NCBI RefSeq assembly: GCF_006124995.1
Contig: NZ_QEWN01000112.1
Location: 48,534-112,533, forward strand
DNA: 64,000 bases
Origin: Vibrio sp. Hep-1b-8
GTDB taxonomy: Bacteria > Pseudomonadota > Gammaproteobacteria > Enterobacterales > Vibrionaceae
Reading direction: 5' to 3'
The position numbers and the translations under genes are program-made. Below the pieces are notes generated by a model. That model did no database searches. It was not told the DNA's origin and saw only the letters and a program-made list of their open reading frames with translations. Numbering within the stretch: position 1 is the stretch's first letter; each line of letters starts with the position of its first letter. Below, piece by piece: positions 20,101-29,833 of this stretch.

Positions 20101-23100
20101 ACTCTGGTGACTTCAAGTTGCCAATCACGGTCATCATTAAAGATACCGCATCAGGCGATGAAAAAACGGCCTCTGCACAGATTGTTGTTAAAGTCGACCC
20201 GATAGCCGATGTGGCTGGCGACAAGCCGTCAGTTAGCGTCGAAGTGACTGGTTCACTAGATAGTGCCGGTCAACTTATTGATCAAAATGGTGATGGTATT
20301 GCGGACAAAGTTGGCTATGAAGATAGCTACATTCAACTCGATTTTGATCAACAAATCGGCGATACCAACAACGGTGGTGTAGAGGGCGGCAGTGAAGCGT
20401 TTAGCTCTATCACTTTAACTCTCGCTCCCCCTGCGGAAGGCGCTTTCTATGAGAAAGTGGTCGCGCTTGATGGCAGTGTATCATTCAAAGAGCTGGGTAC
20501 TCAGGTTACTTTCTCTAAGAGTGAGATAGCAGCGCATGCGTTAGACAATGTGTTGTTTAAACCAACGCACAACTACCCTACGAGCAATAATGATAACAAG
20601 GTAACGATCAATATTACTGGTACCGTGATTGATACAGCGACCTTTAATGAAACTGGGACATCAACGACGACCAATCATACCGACAACTTTTCAACCAGTG
20701 TCGAGTTTGAAGTGGTGCCAGTGGTGGATGAAGTGGTTGTAACTGGCCCTGGAGCGCATCCTGATCAATCAATTGAACTGACGGGTACGGAAGATCATCC
20801 TATTTCATTGAGCAGTTCAGGAAGCGTTTCTGTTTCACTCACCGACGATGATGGCTCTGAAACATTTGTATCGATTAAGTTTACTAATGTACCGGATGGA
20901 TTCCTGTTTACAGCGGATCCAACCAGTGGCTACATGGTGAAAAACAATGGCAATGGAGAGTGGAGTGTCAAATTGCCTGCCGGTAGTGGTGATAGCCTTG
21001 ATTTATCGCATATTTCGGTAGTTCCACCCAAGCATTTCAGTGGTACTGCTGAATTCGGTATCACGGTATTTACTCAAGAATCACTATTGGGTGTCCCAAC
21101 TGAAGCAAGTAATTTACCGAAGTTTGTAGTGACCGTGCTACCTGAAGGTGACCTTGTTGATACCGATGTGACTGATTCGGTGACGGGAAATGAAGGAACT
21201 AATATCGATATCGCTATTAATGCTTCAGTTGTGGATAGGGCCTTGTCTGCCAATGGTGGTGTGATCCATGAAAATGCACCTGAAACCCTTCGCATCGAAG
21301 TGACCAACGTGCCACAAGATGCATCAATTTTGTATCCAGATGGTACGCCAGCGAGTTACAACCCTGCCACAGGTGTTTGGACGCTTGAGGTGAATGCCCA
21401 GCAGTTGGATAAGATCATTTTTAATTCTGGTCAGCACAACAGTGATGCGGGCAATGCATTAGGAATCAATGGACCGATTCATATCTCAGTTCAGTCGGTC
21501 GACAATGGTGCTTTAGGGCCTAAATCTGAATTTGACGTTGATTTGGTGATTGATCCAGTCAACGACCAGCCAACGTTCGTCAATGTGATTGATCTTGAGA
21601 CAACAGAAGATGTAGTGGGTGGCCTTGCGATTAACCAGTTTGGTATTGCTGATATAGATGCGACCTATGATGACCCTGATGTCACGTACGAGTTGACGCT
21701 ACAAGTGAATTCAGGAACGCTAGAGTTCCTGAGTGATGCCAAGGTTAACTTTACCATCGCGGCTGATGGCAGTCTTGTTGCTAGCGGAAAACTAGCTGAC
21801 ATCAATGCAGCGTTGGCTACTGGTAAAGTCACCTTTAAACCTGATGCAGACTTTAACGGGCCGGTTACTGTGACAGCGACTGTGGATGACGGTGGCAATA
21901 ACGGTACGATTGATCCAGGTGATAGTTCAACGTCTTCAACCAATCAGACAACCTTTGTGATTAACGTTACTGAGGTAAATGATGCGCCTGTGCCAAAAGA
22001 CTTTGACTTAGGTGATTTGCAAGAAGAAGGCAGCCTGACCATCAGCGTACAAGACTTGATTGATGGCACTTTTGATAAAGAAGGCAACACAATCAGCGTT
22101 GAAAGTCTGACCCTCGTCGAAGGTCAGGGTACCTTAGTTCAACAAGGCGATAACTGGGTGTTTGTTGCTGCGAAAGACTACAACGGCCCGGTGAAGATTA
22201 GCTACGTGGTTAAAGATGATGGCACGACCCATGGTCAAGCGGATCATCAGACGGGTACTGCTGAGATCACCTTCGACGTAACTCCGTTTAATGACAAGCC
22301 TATGTTGGATATTAATGACATTACCGCGCAGATTAATGAAGATGTAAACCAACAGCTAAGTGGCATCTCAGTCAGTGATGTCGATTATGTTGGTGCTTCT
22401 GCTAATGACCTGATGACGGTCACGCTAAGTGTAGATGACGGTACACTTTCTCTCGTTGCTCCTTCTGGTTCGAGTGTTACTGCGACAGGCAACGGTAGCG
22501 GTACTCTGACGTTGTTAGGCACGCTCGCTGATCTTAACGCGTTACTTGATAAACCAAGCAGTAATAATGTTGGTGTATTCATTGATGCGAGTTCTGTGTC
22601 AGGAAATAGCGTCGATTTGCAAGTCACAGCGAAAGACAGCTGGAACTCTTCAGGTCTTGCGCTAGAGGCTGATCCAAAGAACTACACCATTACCGTTAAT
22701 CCAGTCGCGGATGCGCCAACCCTAACACTTGATAGCAGATATAACTTCAACAAGCACATTACTGCAACCCAAAGCGCCAGCACGAGCGGAATTACGATTG
22801 TAGGCATTATGGCTGCGCTAACTGATACAAGCGAAGCGCTTACATTAGAAGTGAGGGATGTTCCTGCCAGTGCGATGATTGAGAGCACTACAGGTTCGGT
22901 AACTCTGGTCGGAGACGTATGGCATGTCTCATCGCAGGCAATTGATGGCTTGGTCATTAAAAATGTGAGTGACGGAGATCATACACTGCAGATCACCGCG
23001 GTATCACAGGAGCTTGCGCAAGATGGCAGCGTCATTGATCAGGCTGTATCAAGCAACCACATCGAAATTAACTTGAATGTGGTCAACAATATCACTGACT

Positions 23101-23654
23101 TAGAGATCAACCGTGCATCGGAAACCGCAGCGGTTCGTCTGGATGGCAGTGGCTCAAATAGCACGCTGACGGGCGGTAGTGGCAATGATTTCCTTGAGGG
23201 TGGTTCAGGACACGATGTGTTAATTGGCGGAGCCGGTGATGACCAACTTGACGGTGGCGATGGCAACGACACTCTTTATGGTGGTTTAGGCTCGGATATT
23301 CTCATTGGTGGTGCGGGTATGGATACCTTTGTCTGGGATCATATCGATGGGGGTTCACTCGACACCATTAAAGACTTCAAGGTGAGCGAAGGTGATAAGA
23401 TTGATCTGCGCGAAGTGCTCCCTGAATTGAAGCAAAATACGCTTGATATGGATAGCCTACTTGAACATCTTGATGTGAAGGTGGATGGTGACAACGTTGA
23501 GCTCCATATCCATCCATCAGGTACAGGTGCAGAGGGGCAGTCGATTCTGGTTGAGAACCTTGCCCATCAGTTGGATAGTGACTTCGGTACATTATCACAT
23601 GCTGATATGGTCTCATCACTACTGGAACATGTGATGGTTCACGATAACAACTAA
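11106..23654 (+). CDS. Giant LapA/FrhA-like RTX adhesin with LapG cleavage site
   Basis: A 4182-residue type I-secreted biofilm adhesin. The N-terminal retention module (about residues 1-120) is followed by TAAG at 122-125 (DNA 11469-11480), the di-alanine site cut by LapG proteases when c-di-GMP is low. Residues about 345-1550 are T1SS-143-type repeats of about 264 residues. A long run of Ig/cadherin-like domains follows (for example [10 protein letters not shown]). At about 4022-4075 are Ca-binding RTX nonapeptides ([22 protein letters not shown]), then a C-terminal type I secretion region of the VCA0849 class. ATG 11106 has GAGGA seven bases upstream and an in-frame stop at 11079. No T1SS, LapD or LapG genes are adjacent. 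Confidence 0.93.
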   Translation: MDVDVLRQAAVIKEISGDVVIVSPDGKARKAEVGDTVAKNEIVITANQSTIVMESPTAAYHLDSNAIAIEPDVGEWGAVPIAGEVNFELANLSDGAFDEAELAAIQEAILAGADPTELLEATAAGGGAGSANAGFVTIDYNGAEVLASTFFETSAFASNNLDETDEEDRPLVFSAGGESVSESLVEGSLSQGTYPQTITSSATILAGDLPLDPTSFIPNAISLASLLSELNSDITSNGQPVTFSYNASENAIVGVLGGEELLRIDIDTSNLGKDVVLELTTTISQPIDHVPSVAGGQVAFDNDQIVVSFEIEGKDSGGNSIRTPIDAQVTIGDGANAEFTAIDSANVFEAGLNDGSGVGATNTEFEGTLNGALGSDKVTELQIDVDAFNAAQQDSAITSQGQTIILEAVDGQPGVYSGYILLEGVRVDVLKITIGDVTNSDTSFSADYKVELLDELDQGQQGMDSIAIPLPVFAIDADNDQSQRSQLVINVGDDVQVVVDGSLTVTEPDFGATETSNEIDVITEAGADNGQVTSFTFDGTKYPLEEGKTEYAVTDGTVKITADGQLSFIADSNLDHKTSDTITHTIVVTVTDKDGDTLTSTVGLAIADGKNPLINSITSVDVFEAGLNEGSQVGGTNTTATGTIDFTTGSDKVVAMGIDVKAFNDSSTLKSGGKDVVLEEVSTGVYRGYITTDDGKQVDVLSIILDQNKLGEYRVTLLEEVDHSTQGQDTLAVSIPVYAVDSDDDHSANSNLVINIGDDLQVVTNGSLSVTEPDYIGTAASNQIDVITEAGADNGQVTSFTFDGKEYTFEEGKTEYKVTDGTVKISADGQLSFIANSDLDHKASDTITHIIVVTVTDQDGDKLTSTVNLDITDGNDPVIKSITSVDVFEAGLNEGSQVGGTNTTATGLIDFTTGSDKVVAMGIDVKAFNDSSTLKSAGQDVVLEKVSDGVYRGYITENNVKVDVFTITLDKSNVGEYSVTLHKEVDHPTQGQDSLAVSIPVYAVDSDNDHSANSNLVINIGDDLQVVTNGSLNVTEPDHIGTAASNQIDVIPKAGAENGQVTSFTFDGTKYALESGKTEYKVTDGTVKISADGQLSFIADSNLDHKTSDTITHTIVVTVTDKDGDTLTSTVGLAIADGKNPLINSITSVDVFEAGLNEGSQVGGTNTTATGTIDFTTVSDKVVAMGIDVKAFNDSSTLKSAGQDVVLEKVSDGVYRGYITENNVKVDVLTIKLDQTKLGDYSVTLHQEVDHGAQGQDSLAVSIPVYAVDSDNDHSANSQLVINIGDDLQVVTDGSLSVTEPDHIGTAASNEIDVITEAGADNGQVTSFAFDGKEYTLEEGKTEYAVTDGTVKITADGQLSFIADSNLDHKTSDTITHTIVVTVTDQDGDKLTSTVNLDITDGNDPVIKSITAVDVFEAGLGDGSGSGATDITAEGVIDVTTGSDEVVALAVDVKAFNDASTLTSDGKDVVLEEVSAGVYRGYITENGVKVDVLTITLDQDKLGEYSVTLHKEIDHPTQGQDSVAVSIPVYAVDSDNDHSANSQLVINIGDDLATIDGFADGSKFKVNEDDTVTGSSPGQPYVTGEFDTTQGADTVVKYELVNLGSSESGLKSGGVEVTIQDVSTPTGPTVYHGVANGNVVFTLELASDGSYTYSQIKALDHAQGEDSLTIPFDVVAIDRDGDKSQPIRLPIEVTDDKPTLTGTTGATQVDEDDLSGVGSDQNHSTHVSGSFTVTEGADSVVKYELADADKILEDLTSGGEDLSWRPVAQNGAEFSYTAQTASGDAVFTIIFDTADNSYRFELLKSLDHLAGDRENSLQIDFTIKATDFDGDESNVITLPIRVVDDIPTLTGQALTAEEGEGWSSTVNMFANQTDKGADNATLTQIEGTQDSHGAQIVFDDGNGNYTSVVDLKPGAQSLFVFEQTTGSGGQVSQRHIGWLEVNSDGEVKFAAVKDLEHSGDEINFTVNITATDGDKDTSVVPLDITITDHEAEPIALKVVTFEDAGRDSQINYAAGNEPERENLQDNQTGLADSPAKVALSVDLFDRDNAEDIGQLTIEKGQHRGTFYYEENGVFYKLQPNASGDIIFDGSVLKQSFTQNGAHTTATIDNLYFVPDRNFSTGGKGVQINYQLQIDNNGSNDHTLDSSFNIEIESVADIATWNDANSQYHYSLTEDGDNATLELQAVTQDKTRSETISYELRATAGEGKFELVDKNGHPLSPDSNGVYHVSSADINTIQVNPVDNFSGTIKLEAVAVTTETRNPLSGKKEAHSAPQELIFDVAPQADKGSFSVNRINIFEDNAATQDTLDPTTDRDPFTLNEVITMSRSQDSDGSETLYVRISGITEGAELVWAGSGASQITEVTVNGITYKEIPYDQLNNVEVVPKLHSNNDFKFDVTGVVKDSASLSTGTQVSEQVLGTKTVNVEVKGGVDIPKGDTIGSGWTNFSENGVDGVEITIKEDKAAELKFTIQSGEHADNEHDTSESVTVLLSNIPHGVVLEDSDGTVIDLNFVGYETGPDGKPDTDKPIYEANITGDVNKTGIVIKPVASSTENIDLKATIIVTENDGHSRSFEQIVRVNVEPVIDTNLNYKNETSVGLEDSAISINWYPEGKDYPDSDEHFTSITIGGIQPGYTVEVAGQPVAVNSDGTLVIEPRPGQSFADFTTEALKDGFIKITPPKDSSTDFDLTTKVEIEERDHEYTSDNVVGEGGRVTATLTGSVHVEVSPVVEPENADNRLVVTNEAGDAIQTTIQADNKGLIRFTTNSDNTSTNGEYVVKYHNTDASSNELVQDVVIQLTDEKGNALSDAVLSQLVVTGAAYEGDGRWVIVNEDNFSISAPHGLDFHPDQPNQPNVYNKLTLTVYTQVIDEGEDAHENSLIDRRETSLELSFPELVNSGNEVAASITIDDHAIITGTEDIQVDLGHQLNNIITFDPPKGNESADEVTIVIDSHVMIGGTSYPLHIVGAEVDFVDGKYVFQTHISDKGVVEPFDGLMLNLPKDYSGDFKLPITVIIKDTASGDEKTASAQIVVKVDPIADVAGDKPSVSVEVTGSLDSAGQLIDQNGDGIADKVGYEDSYIQLDFDQQIGDTNNGGVEGGSEAFSSITLTLAPPAEGAFYEKVVALDGSVSFKELGTQVTFSKSEIAAHALDNVLFKPTHNYPTSNNDNKVTINITGTVIDTATFNETGTSTTTNHTDNFSTSVEFEVVPVVDEVVVTGPGAHPDQSIELTGTEDHPISLSSSGSVSVSLTDDDGSETFVSIKFTNVPDGFLFTADPTSGYMVKNNGNGEWSVKLPAGSGDSLDLSHISVVPPKHFSGTAEFGITVFTQESLLGVPTEASNLPKFVVTVLPEGDLVDTDVTDSVTGNEGTNIDIAINASVVDRALSANGGVIHENAPETLRIEVTNVPQDASILYPDGTPASYNPATGVWTLEVNAQQLDKIIFNSGQHNSDAGNALGINGPIHISVQSVDNGALGPKSEFDVDLVIDPVNDQPTFVNVIDLETTEDVVGGLAINQFGIADIDATYDDPDVTYELTLQVNSGTLEFLSDAKVNFTIAADGSLVASGKLADINAALATGKVTFKPDADFNGPVTVTATVDDGGNNGTIDPGDSSTSSTNQTTFVINVTEVNDAPVPKDFDLGDLQEEGSLTISVQDLIDGTFDKEGNTISVESLTLVEGQGTLVQQGDNWVFVAAKDYNGPVKISYVVKDDGTTHGQADHQTGTAEITFDVTPFNDKPMLDINDITAQINEDVNQQLSGISVSDVDYVGASANDLMTVTLSVDDGTLSLVAPSGSSVTATGNGSGTLTLLGTLADLNALLDKPSSNNVGVFIDASSVSGNSVDLQVTAKDSWNSSGLALEADPKNYTITVNPVADAPTLTLDSRYNFNKHITATQSASTSGITIVGIMAALTDTSEALTLEVRDVPASAMIESTTGSVTLVGDVWHVSSQAIDGLVIKNVSDGDHTLQITAVSQELAQDGSVIDQAVSSNHIEINLNVVNNITDLEINRASETAAVRLDGSGSNSTLTGGSGNDFLEGGSGHDVLIGGAGDDQLDGGDGNDTLYGGLGSDILIGGAGMDTFVWDHIDGGSLDTIKDFKVSEGDKIDLREVLPELKQNTLDMDSLLEHLDVKVDGDNVELHIHPSGTGAEGQSILVENLAHQLDSDFGTLSHADMVSSLLEHVMVHDNN
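12138..15760 (+). repeat. Tandem repeats of about 0.79 kb inside the adhesin gene
   Basis: The conserved motif V-[DN]-VFEAGL recurs at 12138, 12963, 13758, 14550 and 15342, so the period is 792-825 bp (264-275 residues). The units starting at 12963, 13758 and 14550 are nearly identical at nucleotide level over long blocks, including synonymous positions. The first and fifth are more divergent. This implies recent duplication or gene conversion. Copy number is likely to vary among strains and could be collapsed in short-read assemblies. Confidence 0.92.
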
Positions 23655-23660
23655 TCTACA

Positions 23661-23685
23661 ACGCCCCTCAATGAGGGGCGTTTTT
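23661..23685 (+). terminator. Rho-independent terminator after the adhesin
   Basis: A perfect ACGCCCCTC/GAGGGGCGT stem with a short loop and a T5 tract, beginning 7 nt after the adhesin stop codon. Confidence 0.93.
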
Positions 23686-23705
23686 CTTGTTACTAAGCGC
23701 TAAGA

Positions 23706-24320
23706 TCATTTGGAACCGATCTGATAAGTGGCGACAAAACTTGCAACAGCCATTCTGACTGCCTGTTCAACTTGCTGACAGGTTGGAGGTGGTAAATGGG
23801 CGATCAACTGAGGCCAGAAAACGACCGCCTTGATACTTCCAATATACTGTTCAATAGCCGCTGAAACATCCTGTATGTCAAGAACACCCGCATCAATCCC
23901 CTGCTGAGCCCAACGTTGTAAGCCATAAGAATCTTCGATTGACTCAAACTTGGCAACCAACACCTTCGATGTATCCTGACAGCGTATACATTCTGCCATC
24001 ACTAACCGAGCGGTGATTTGAAAGTCTTGATTGCTGATATAGCACATCTGCTTGAGCGTATAATCGAGCAACTGTTGGTTAAGCGGGAGTGTAGGCTCAA
24101 ACTCGACGGTAGTCTGGTCATCAAACCGACACATCAGCTTATCAACGATGACGTCAAACAGAGCTTCTTTGTTGGGGTAGTACTTGTAGAGGGTGCGTTT
24201 AGAAACACCTGCGTGTTTAGAGATCCCCTCCATGCTCGCCTGATCGAACCCTTTGCTAGAAAAAACTTCGATCGCAGACTTGATGATATCTTCTTGTTTT
24301 ATATCACTTCTTTTAATCAT
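23706..24320 (-). CDS. TetR/AcrR-family transcriptional regulator
   Basis: 204 residues. The N-terminal HTH (about residues 10-56) is classical: IIKSAIEVFSSKGFDQASMEGISKHAGVSKRTLYKYYPNKEALFDVIVD. The rest is the ligand-binding/dimer domain, with a TetR_C-type stretch (QYIGSIKAVVFWPQL). The ligand is unknown. Its upstream region carries two near-identical dyads that are probably its own operators (24344-24401), so autorepression is likely. It converges with the giant adhesin gene. The regulated partner, if any, would be the divergent small gene at 24648. Confidence 0.9.
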   Translation of the reverse strand: MIKRSDIKQEDIIKSAIEVFSSKGFDQASMEGISKHAGVSKRTLYKYYPNKEALFDVIVDKLMCRFDDQTTVEFEPTLPLNQQLLDYTLKQMCYISNQDFQITARLVMAECIRCQDTSKVLVAKFESIEDSYGLQRWAQQGIDAGVLDIQDVSAAIEQYIGSIKAVVFWPQLIAHLPPPTCQQVEQAVRMAVASFVATYQIGSK

Positions 24321-24343
24321 TTAGTCACCCTAACAGCTAAAAA

Positions 24344-24361
24344 GTAAACGACGATGTTTAC
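24344..24361. promoter_or_regulatory. Proximal TetR-type operator dyad
   Basis: A perfect GTAAAC-N6-GTTTAC dyad 24 bp upstream of the tetR start codon. A second copy of the same pattern begins exactly 40 bp further on. Assignment to the adjacent TetR protein is inferred. Confidence 0.65.
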
Positions 24362-24383
24362 TTGTGTTTGGTAGTGTCTAAAG

Positions 24384-24401
24384 TATACACCATCGTTTAC
24401 T
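24384..24401. promoter_or_regulatory. Distal TetR-type operator dyad
   Basis: GTATAC-N6-GTTTAC, one base from the perfect dyad at 24344. The 40-bp offset is about four helical turns, so two dimers would sit on the same DNA face. The flanks AAAAAGTAAACGA (24339-24351) and TCGTTTACTTTTT (24393-24405) also form a large inverted repeat spanning both sites. Confidence 0.62.
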
Positions 24402-24537
24402 TTTTGGGGGATTGAGCTAGGAAAAATAGAGCAATTCGTTTGGTGGCAAAAGCCTCAGTTACATGCCGCAAACGTTCAGCTAAATAATCAAAAATCATAT
24501 TATTAACTTCATAATAAATAATGTTTTTTTTATTGTT

Positions 24538-24559
24538 AGCCTGCTGTTTACAGGCTTTT
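24538..24559 (+). terminator. Terminator-like hairpin
   Basis: AGCCTG/CAGGCT stem with a 7-nt loop and T4, located between the tetR operators and the 48-codon gene. No gene ends here. It might terminate a short transcript from the 24410-24535 stretch, or be chance. Confidence 0.35.
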
Positions 24560-24647
24560 CTATATTCTCGCTATTAAAACTTTTGTTTCCATTGATTATT
24601 TGTATACTATTGAACAATATGAAACAGGTTGGCTTAGGGAGTAGCAC

Positions 24648-24794
24648 ATGGAACACGAGCAGAGTCAATTTGAATGGTTCGGCGCAGGGTGGTTGTTTGG
24701 TCTTTGTTTTGCGATCTGTTTGACGATGATCTGGCTTTACGCCGTCGCTTCAAGAACAGAAGATCGCGTAGAAAGAGAGGTTGCGATCCAGTAG
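24648..24794 (+). CDS. 48-residue single-pass membrane protein
   Basis: A short ORF beginning MEHEQSQFEW, with one strong hydrophobic helix (about residues 12-32, AGWLFGLCFAICLTMIWLYA) and a charged tail (SRTEDRVEREVAIQ). TTAGGGAG lies 7-10 nt before ATG 24648, a usable ribosome-binding site. The stop codon lies within a perfect hairpin at 24791-24812. No family is recognised. Divergent from tetR, it is the only obvious candidate target on this side. Composition and signals look like a genuine small gene. Confidence 0.6.
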   Translation: MEHEQSQFEWFGAGWLFGLCFAICLTMIWLYAVASRTEDRVEREVAIQ

Positions 24795-24812
24795 CCCGAA
24801 TTATCGGGCTAC
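24791..24812. terminator. Perfect 9-bp hairpin between convergent genes
   Basis: GTAGCCCGA/TCGGGCTAC with an ATTA loop, overlapping the stop of the 48-residue gene and lying 12 bp from the end of the mscS-type gene. No T-tract on either side. It may still stop or protect the 3' ends of both convergent transcripts. Confidence 0.5.
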
Positions 24813-24824
24813 TGAAGACGCTAA

Positions 24825-25922
24825 CTACTTGCTAAGTTGTGGCTCTGATTCGCCAGCGTGTTGCGGTTCCAACTGAATCGTTTGGGTTGGAAAGGCGATA
24901 TCCGCTCCGTTTTGTTGGATGATATCGTAAATTTGCAGCAATACATCTTGCTTTACTTCGTGGTAGCGAATCCAGTTGACTGTTTTGGTGAAGGTGTAGA
25001 CCAGTAAAGTCAGAGATGACGGCGCAAAACCATTGAAGTTGACGATCAACGTCTGCTTAGTATCGATATCGGGATGCTTCTGTAACATCGATTTGATGTC
25101 AGCGACGATCTTTTCAACCTTCGCCCCATCTTTATAACGGATGCCGATGTTCTCATTAATGCGTCGATTGAGCATACGTGATGGGTTCTCAACCACGATA
25201 TTGCTGAATACAGAATTAGGGACATAAATCGGACGTTTATCAAAGGTACGAATGATGGTCATTCGCCAGCCAATTCTCTCTACCGTTCCTTCGATTTGAC
25301 GGTCGGGAGAGCGGATCCAGTCGCCAACTTTAAACGGACGATCGAAGTAAATCATCATTCCACCGAAGAAGTTGGAGAGCAAATCTTTTGCTGCCAAACC
25401 GACGATCAGGCCACCCACACCACCGAAGGTTAACAGACCCGACAGACTGAGGCCAAACGCCTGCATCACGGTTAATGCGCCTATGACGATAAAGAATAGG
25501 CGTGACACCTTGGCAACGGCTTGAACTGTGGTTTCGTCGCGCGTTTTTTTGCTGAGTACATACTCTTCGATATTGTTGATCAGACGCATAGTGATCCAAA
25601 CAAAGATCGCGATGACCAAAATGAGCTTCAAGGTACTTAGCCAATTGAGTTTCGATCCCATGTAATCTTCGAGGAAAAATCCTAAGGAAATGGTCGCAGG
25701 CCAGCACCAAATCAACGTGCTTATGGGTGTTTTGAGAGCGTGAAGAGTGAGGTCATCCCAATGAAACCGAGTCTTGTTGACCAAAATTTCTAGTCGACTG
25801 TAGACAATGCGCCAAGCAATCCATGCGATGAAGCTGCCGATGGTAATAAGTAATACATTGGTGTCCCAGCTTTGCAGCAGAGTCGCCAGTGGTTGTGGCA
25901 AATATGTGATTAACTCGTTCAT
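24825..25922 (-). CDS. MscS-family mechanosensitive channel
   Basis: About 365 residues from the internal ATG at 25922; ten more residues are possible from 25952. Neither start has a strong ribosome-binding site. N-terminal helices are followed by the MscS core: pore-lining TM3 in FGGVGGLIVGLAAKDLLSNFFGGMMIYFDRPFKVGDWI, then the beta domain (GTVERIGWRMTIIRTFDKRPIYVPNSVFSNIVVENPSRM). It would gate under membrane tension and release solutes on hypo-osmotic shock. The divergent ktrAB genes are also involved in osmotic and ion balance, a sensible neighbourhood. Confidence 0.9.
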   Translation of the reverse strand: MNELITYLPQPLATLLQSWDTNVLLITIGSFIAWIAWRIVYSRLEILVNKTRFHWDDLTLHALKTPISTLIWCWPATISLGFFLEDYMGSKLNWLSTLKLILVIAIFVWITMRLINNIEEYVLSKKTRDETTVQAVAKVSRLFFIVIGALTVMQAFGLSLSGLLTFGGVGGLIVGLAAKDLLSNFFGGMMIYFDRPFKVGDWIRSPDRQIEGTVERIGWRMTIIRTFDKRPIYVPNSVFSNIVVENPSRMLNRRINENIGIRYKDGAKVEKIVADIKSMLQKHPDIDTKQTLIVNFNGFAPSSLTLLVYTFTKTVNWIRYHEVKQDVLLQIYDIIQQNGADIAFPTQTIQLEPQHAGESEPQLSK

Positions 25923-26116
25923 TTTTGACTCAATTTCTTTCTGTTGTGGCATAAGTATAAGGGTTTGCCTATACCCAAACTAGTGACATTATGCTCAGAG
26001 GTCTATGAATATAAACATGAAAGTTAAAACGATGTCAGAATATTTGATTCAATTTGATAAGCGAACTCGTCAGGAGCACACTGTCAAATCTAGTCATTAT
26101 GCGAATAAGGTAAACC

Positions 26117-26779
26117 ATGAAATCAGGTGATAAACAATATGCAGTGATTGGCTTAGGTCGATTTGGCCTATCTGTTTGTCAAGAACTGCAACAATCCGGC
26201 GCCGAGGTTTTGGCTATTGATATCGATGAAGATCGAGTTAGAGCCGTTGCGGGTTTTGTCAGTCAAGCTTTAGTGGCGAACTGTGCGATAGAAGAGACGG
26301 TTGCCGAGCTAAGATTGAGCGACTACGACATGGTGATGATCGCAATTGGTTCTGACGTAAATGCCAGTATTTTAACGACTCTCGTAGTTAAAGAGGCTGG
26401 GGTAAAAACTGTCTGGGTAAAAGCCAATGATAAAAACCATGCGAAGATACTAAGCAAAATAGGTGCAGACCACGTCATTATGCCGGAACGTGATATGGGG
26501 ATTCGTGTTGCTCGAAAAATGCTTGATAAACGAGTGCTTGAATTTCAAGAGTTGGGCTCCGATCTTGCCATGACCGAAATTGTGGTTGGCTCACGCTTGT
26601 TAGGGAAGACGCTAGGGGATCTTGCTTTATGTAAGGAGCAAGGTGTTGAAGTTTTAGGCTTTAAACGTGGACCGAATATCACCAAGGCACCGGATCTCGA
26701 TCGAACTTTGGAGATTGGTGACCTGATCATTATTGTTGGCCCTAGTGAAACCTTGTCGAGAAAGCTGAGTTCATTATGA
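26117..26779 (+). CDS. ktrA: Potassium uptake regulatory subunit KtrA
   Basis: A 220-residue cytoplasmic RCK protein. The nucleotide-binding Rossmann motif is GLGRFGLSV (residues about 12-20), with an acidic strand end AIDIDEDR. It is followed by a TrkA_C domain (MTEIVVGSRLLGKTLGDLAL...GDLIIIVGPSE). KtrA rings bind ATP/NAD and gate the KtrB pore. Its stop codon overlaps the ktrB start (ATGA), which is typical of tight coupling. Vibrio KtrAB is a Na+-dependent K+ uptake system (V. alginolyticus). Confidence 0.93.
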   Translation: MKSGDKQYAVIGLGRFGLSVCQELQQSGAEVLAIDIDEDRVRAVAGFVSQALVANCAIEETVAELRLSDYDMVMIAIGSDVNASILTTLVVKEAGVKTVWVKANDKNHAKILSKIGADHVIMPERDMGIRVARKMLDKRVLEFQELGSDLAMTEIVVGSRLLGKTLGDLALCKEQGVEVLGFKRGPNITKAPDLDRTLEIGDLIIIVGPSETLSRKLSSL

Positions 26780-28143
26780 GTCCGTTCAGTCGAAGGGATC
26801 TGTTTTACGCATTAGACCCCGAGAAAAAACAGAGTAAAGGCTCAGAGCCGAGAGTTATTCTGATCAGTTTTTTAAGTGTGTTAATACCCTCTGCGGTGCT
26901 GCTCACTCTCCCCGTTTTCTCGGTGAGTGGGCTTTCAATCACGGATGCACTATTTACTGCGACCTCCGCCATTAGTGTGACTGGGTTGGGCGTCGTCGAT
27001 ACGGCTGAGCACTTTACCCATTCAGGTAAAGTCTTGTTAATGCTGTTGATGCAGATAGGTGGCTTAGGCCAGATGACCCTGTCTGCGGTTCTCCTCTATA
27101 TGTTTGGAGTGAGGCTGACCTTAAAACAACAAGCGTTAGCTAAAGATGCATTGGGGCAAGACCGACAAGTTAACCTGAGACTGCTGGTGAAGCGGATCAT
27201 CATTTTTGCCTGTATTGCCGAATCGATTGGGTTTGCGTTGCTAGCATTTCGTTGGGTGCCTGAACTGGGTTGGGGAGAAGGACTGTTCTATGCGATGTTC
27301 CACGCAATCTCGGCGTTCAACAATGCTGGCTTTGCTTTGTTCTCAGATAGCCTAATGAGTTTTGTTGATGACCCTTGGATAATTTTTACGCTTTCAGCAC
27401 TATTCATTCTTGGCGGCTTAGGGTTTACGGTGATTGGTGACGTATCTAGCAATTGGAGAGGTGGCTTTCGCACCTTGCAACTGCATACCAAGATAATGCT
27501 AGTCGCAACGCCTGCATTACTCTTGGTTGGTACCGTGCTGTTTTGGCTGCTGGAAAAATCGAATCCAGCAACCATGGCGGATTTGACGCCATCAGGCCAA
27601 TGGCTCGCAGCGTTTTTTCAGTCAGCGAGTTCTCGAACAGCAGGTTTTAACAGTGTCGATTTGGCACACTTTACTCAGCCCGCTTTGCTCATCATGATTA
27701 TTCTGATGTTGATTGGTGCGGGATCTACTTCTACTGGCGGTGGGATAAAAGTGTCAACGTTTGCAGTGGCGTTCGTGGCGACTTGGGCTTTCCTTCGTCA
27801 GAAGAAGCACGTGGTCATGTTTAAGCGTACTGTTGGCTGGCCTGTGGTGACTAAGTCTTTGGCGATTATAGTCGTGAGTGGTGCGATTTTAACCATAGCG
27901 ATGTTTTTGTTGATGATTACCGAACAGGCGAGTTTTGACAAAGTCATGTTTGAAACCATCTCGGCGTTTGCAACGGTGGGGCTTACCGCGGGTCTAACCG
28001 CTGAATTATCAGAGCCGGGGAAATACATCATGATCGTTGTGATGATAATCGGTCGAATTGGGCCGTTAACGTTGGCCTATATGCTGGCACGCCCTGAACC
28101 GACGTTGGTCAAGCATCCCGAGGGTATGGTGTTAACTGGTTAA
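26776..28143 (+). CDS. ktrB: Potassium uptake membrane subunit KtrB
   Basis: 455 residues, inner membrane. The four pore-loop repeats of the Trk/Ktr/HKT superfamily can be traced: TSAISVTGLG, HAISAFNNAGF, SASSRTAGFNSVD and ISAFATVGLTAG, each with the selectivity glycine. The intramembrane loop of TM6C2 lies around IGAGSTSTGGGIKVS. It follows ktrA with a 4-nt overlap and ends 4 nt before a convergent DUF2850 gene, with no terminator in between. Confidence 0.93.
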   Translation: MSPFSRRDLFYALDPEKKQSKGSEPRVILISFLSVLIPSAVLLTLPVFSVSGLSITDALFTATSAISVTGLGVVDTAEHFTHSGKVLLMLLMQIGGLGQMTLSAVLLYMFGVRLTLKQQALAKDALGQDRQVNLRLLVKRIIIFACIAESIGFALLAFRWVPELGWGEGLFYAMFHAISAFNNAGFALFSDSLMSFVDDPWIIFTLSALFILGGLGFTVIGDVSSNWRGGFRTLQLHTKIMLVATPALLLVGTVLFWLLEKSNPATMADLTPSGQWLAAFFQSASSRTAGFNSVDLAHFTQPALLIMIILMLIGAGSTSTGGGIKVSTFAVAFVATWAFLRQKKHVVMFKRTVGWPVVTKSLAIIVVSGAILTIAMFLLMITEQASFDKVMFETISAFATVGLTAGLTAELSEPGKYIMIVVMIIGRIGPLTLAYMLARPEPTLVKHPEGMVLTG

Positions 28144-28147
28144 AAGA

Positions 28148-28588
28148 TTACTTTTCGCTAAAGTGGTCTGAAAGGGCGGAACGGCGATTCTTCGCTGAAC
28201 CGCCTCCATCCATATCGATGGTGTTCTCATATCCCTCTTTCACGAAACGCTGAGTAGGGCTATTTGGCTGGAGACGCCTCAGCTGTGGTGAGTTAAACGT
28301 GCCGGCAACTTGATAGACAGAGGTTCCTCCCCCCGTACTGACGGTTATCCGCTTGCCATCAAAGTCAAATTGGGTCGCGATAAGTCGGTCATTTCTAAAG
28401 ACCCCTTGAGCATTTAACGTCAGAACTTCTGTCTGGTAAGGTGGCGCTCCTACTTCAATCCAGCGCCCGTAGACATGCTTCGGGTGAACATAGTCTTGGT
28501 AACTAAAGTAAAGTAGACTCGAGAATCCTAGAGCGAGTAATACAAAAATAGTTGCAGCGACGGTTTTTATGGCAGAACTCTTGATCAT
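28148..28588 (-). CDS. DUF2850 membrane-anchored protein
   Basis: About 146 residues from ATG 28588. The open frame extends to 28693, but the extra 35 residues lack the features of the family. One N-terminal TM helix (TIFVLLALGFSSLLYFSY) is followed by a soluble beta-rich domain (HVYGRWIEVGAPPYQTEVLTLNAQGVFRNDRLIATQFDFDGKRI). This is the DUF2850 pattern, seen mainly in Vibrionaceae. Function is unknown. The end is nearly flush with ktrB, so the two mRNAs may overlap. Confidence 0.7.
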   Translation of the reverse strand: MIKSSAIKTVAATIFVLLALGFSSLLYFSYQDYVHPKHVYGRWIEVGAPPYQTEVLTLNAQGVFRNDRLIATQFDFDGKRITVSTGGGTSVYQVAGTFNSPQLRRLQPNSPTQRFVKEGYENTIDMDGGGSAKNRRSALSDHFSEK

Positions 28589-28967
28589 AACAGCGGATAG
28601 TCGCCTTAAGTATTGATTGAAAACAGCACGTGAGCTTGTAAAGGATAGAGCGTAGCATAATTTTGCATTGTTAATCTTTGAACCTCTGCCCAAAAAGTAA
28701 TGTACGAATTTTCTGAATGTTACTTACAGTCTAGCCCAACGGTGGAAAACCACGGAATTAAGTGAGTTAAGTTTGTTTGTACGCCATTACTAGAGATTTG
28801 TTTTACCTATGGTTTATTTGTCGATAATTAAACGTACTCTTTGAGCATATGTTAGTGAGGGAGTCCACCGTTATTACTCTCTTCAATCGGTATAGTGGTT
28901 GCTGAAATAGGACAATTCATATAAAACAAGGTTTTGCTTCTATGACGGAATATCGACGGAGAATGAA

Positions 28968-29252
28968 ATGATCAAAGCAAACAGCTATTTTGAAGGACAA
29001 GTACAGTCACTAGGTTTTTCTCAACAAGACGGAGAGTCGAGCGTTGGGGTAATGGCTCCTGGAGAGTACACCTTTGGTACTGCTGCGGCAGAGCGCATGA
29101 CAGTTGTTAAGGGTGCGCTTACCGTTAAAAAAGCGGGTGAAGACGAGTGGGTGACTTATGAGGCGGGTTCATCATTCCATGTCGAAAGTGACTCTTCATT
29201 TGACCTGAAAGTTTCTGTCTCAACGGCTTATCTATGTGAGTACTTAGGCTAG
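28968..29252 (+). CDS. ppnP: Pyrimidine/purine nucleoside phosphorylase PpnP
   Basis: 94 residues, full length for the family (formerly DUF1255/YaiE). It is a small cupin: GVMAPGEYTFGTAAAERMTVVKGALTVKK and SSFHVESDSSFDLKVSVSTAYLCEYL are the diagnostic stretches. It phosphorolyses several nucleosides to base and ribose 1-phosphate. It is a stand-alone gene. An imperfect TGCCTGA/TCAGGCA hairpin (29261-29293) follows without a T-tract. Confidence 0.93.
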   Translation: MIKANSYFEGQVQSLGFSQQDGESSVGVMAPGEYTFGTAAAERMTVVKGALTVKKAGEDEWVTYEAGSSFHVESDSSFDLKVSVSTAYLCEYLG

Positions 29253-29545
29253 TTTTTGTTTGCCTGAGGTTATTAGCACAATGACTTCAGGCACATTCAT
29301 TTTGACAATCAAATTGACCCTCGCACTTGATTGCCTTCTTCTCTTTTGTTCAATCTTATTTAAATTAATACCTTACCTAACTTTACTCGTCTGGTATAAA
29401 ACTTGCTAAACATCTATAGGGCTTGTTAAGCCAAGTTTTACGTATAATTAATCGGAAATCTCGAATATAACCTCAGTTATTAGCAATTTTATTAATGTAA
29501 CTATTGGATATAATTAAACAAGAATAAGCTTGAGAGGAGGTGCTT

Positions 29546-29833
29546 ATGGCTGTTGTACCAAAACACACTGACTCCCATAGTCGTTACGATCCGAGTAAGG
29601 AATTGACGGCCGACCAATTGCATCGCTTTGGCAAGGTTGCTCACAAAGCGCAAAAGCGTCGTGAGGAGGAAGTCGAAAGAGGAACGATTGCTGCTACTGC
29701 GAGAGCTGCTCGCGAAGCCGCATTTAGACCTATTGTGACACCAAAACGAGATAAACCTAATACGATCCGCTATGCGGCTTGGTTGATCGTGGTCATGGCG
29801 ATATCGTTGTGGCTTATGTACATGACCGGTTAA
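29546..29833 (+). CDS. Small tail-anchored protein of unknown function
   Basis: 95 residues from ATG 29546, which has GAGAGGAGG ending 5 nt upstream; a GTG at 29540 is inside that site. The N-terminal two-thirds is polar and strongly helical with alternating charges (KVAHKAQKRREEEVERGTIAATARAAREAAF). The last about 20 residues form one hydrophobic helix (IRYAAWLIVVMAISLWLMYM). This suggests a C-terminally anchored inner-membrane protein. No family is recognised. Its 3' end overlaps the convergent diguanylate cyclase gene by 20 nt. Confidence 0.7.
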   Translation: MAVVPKHTDSHSRYDPSKELTADQLHRFGKVAHKAQKRREEEVERGTIAATARAAREAAFRPIVTPKRDKPNTIRYAAWLIVVMAISLWLMYMTG

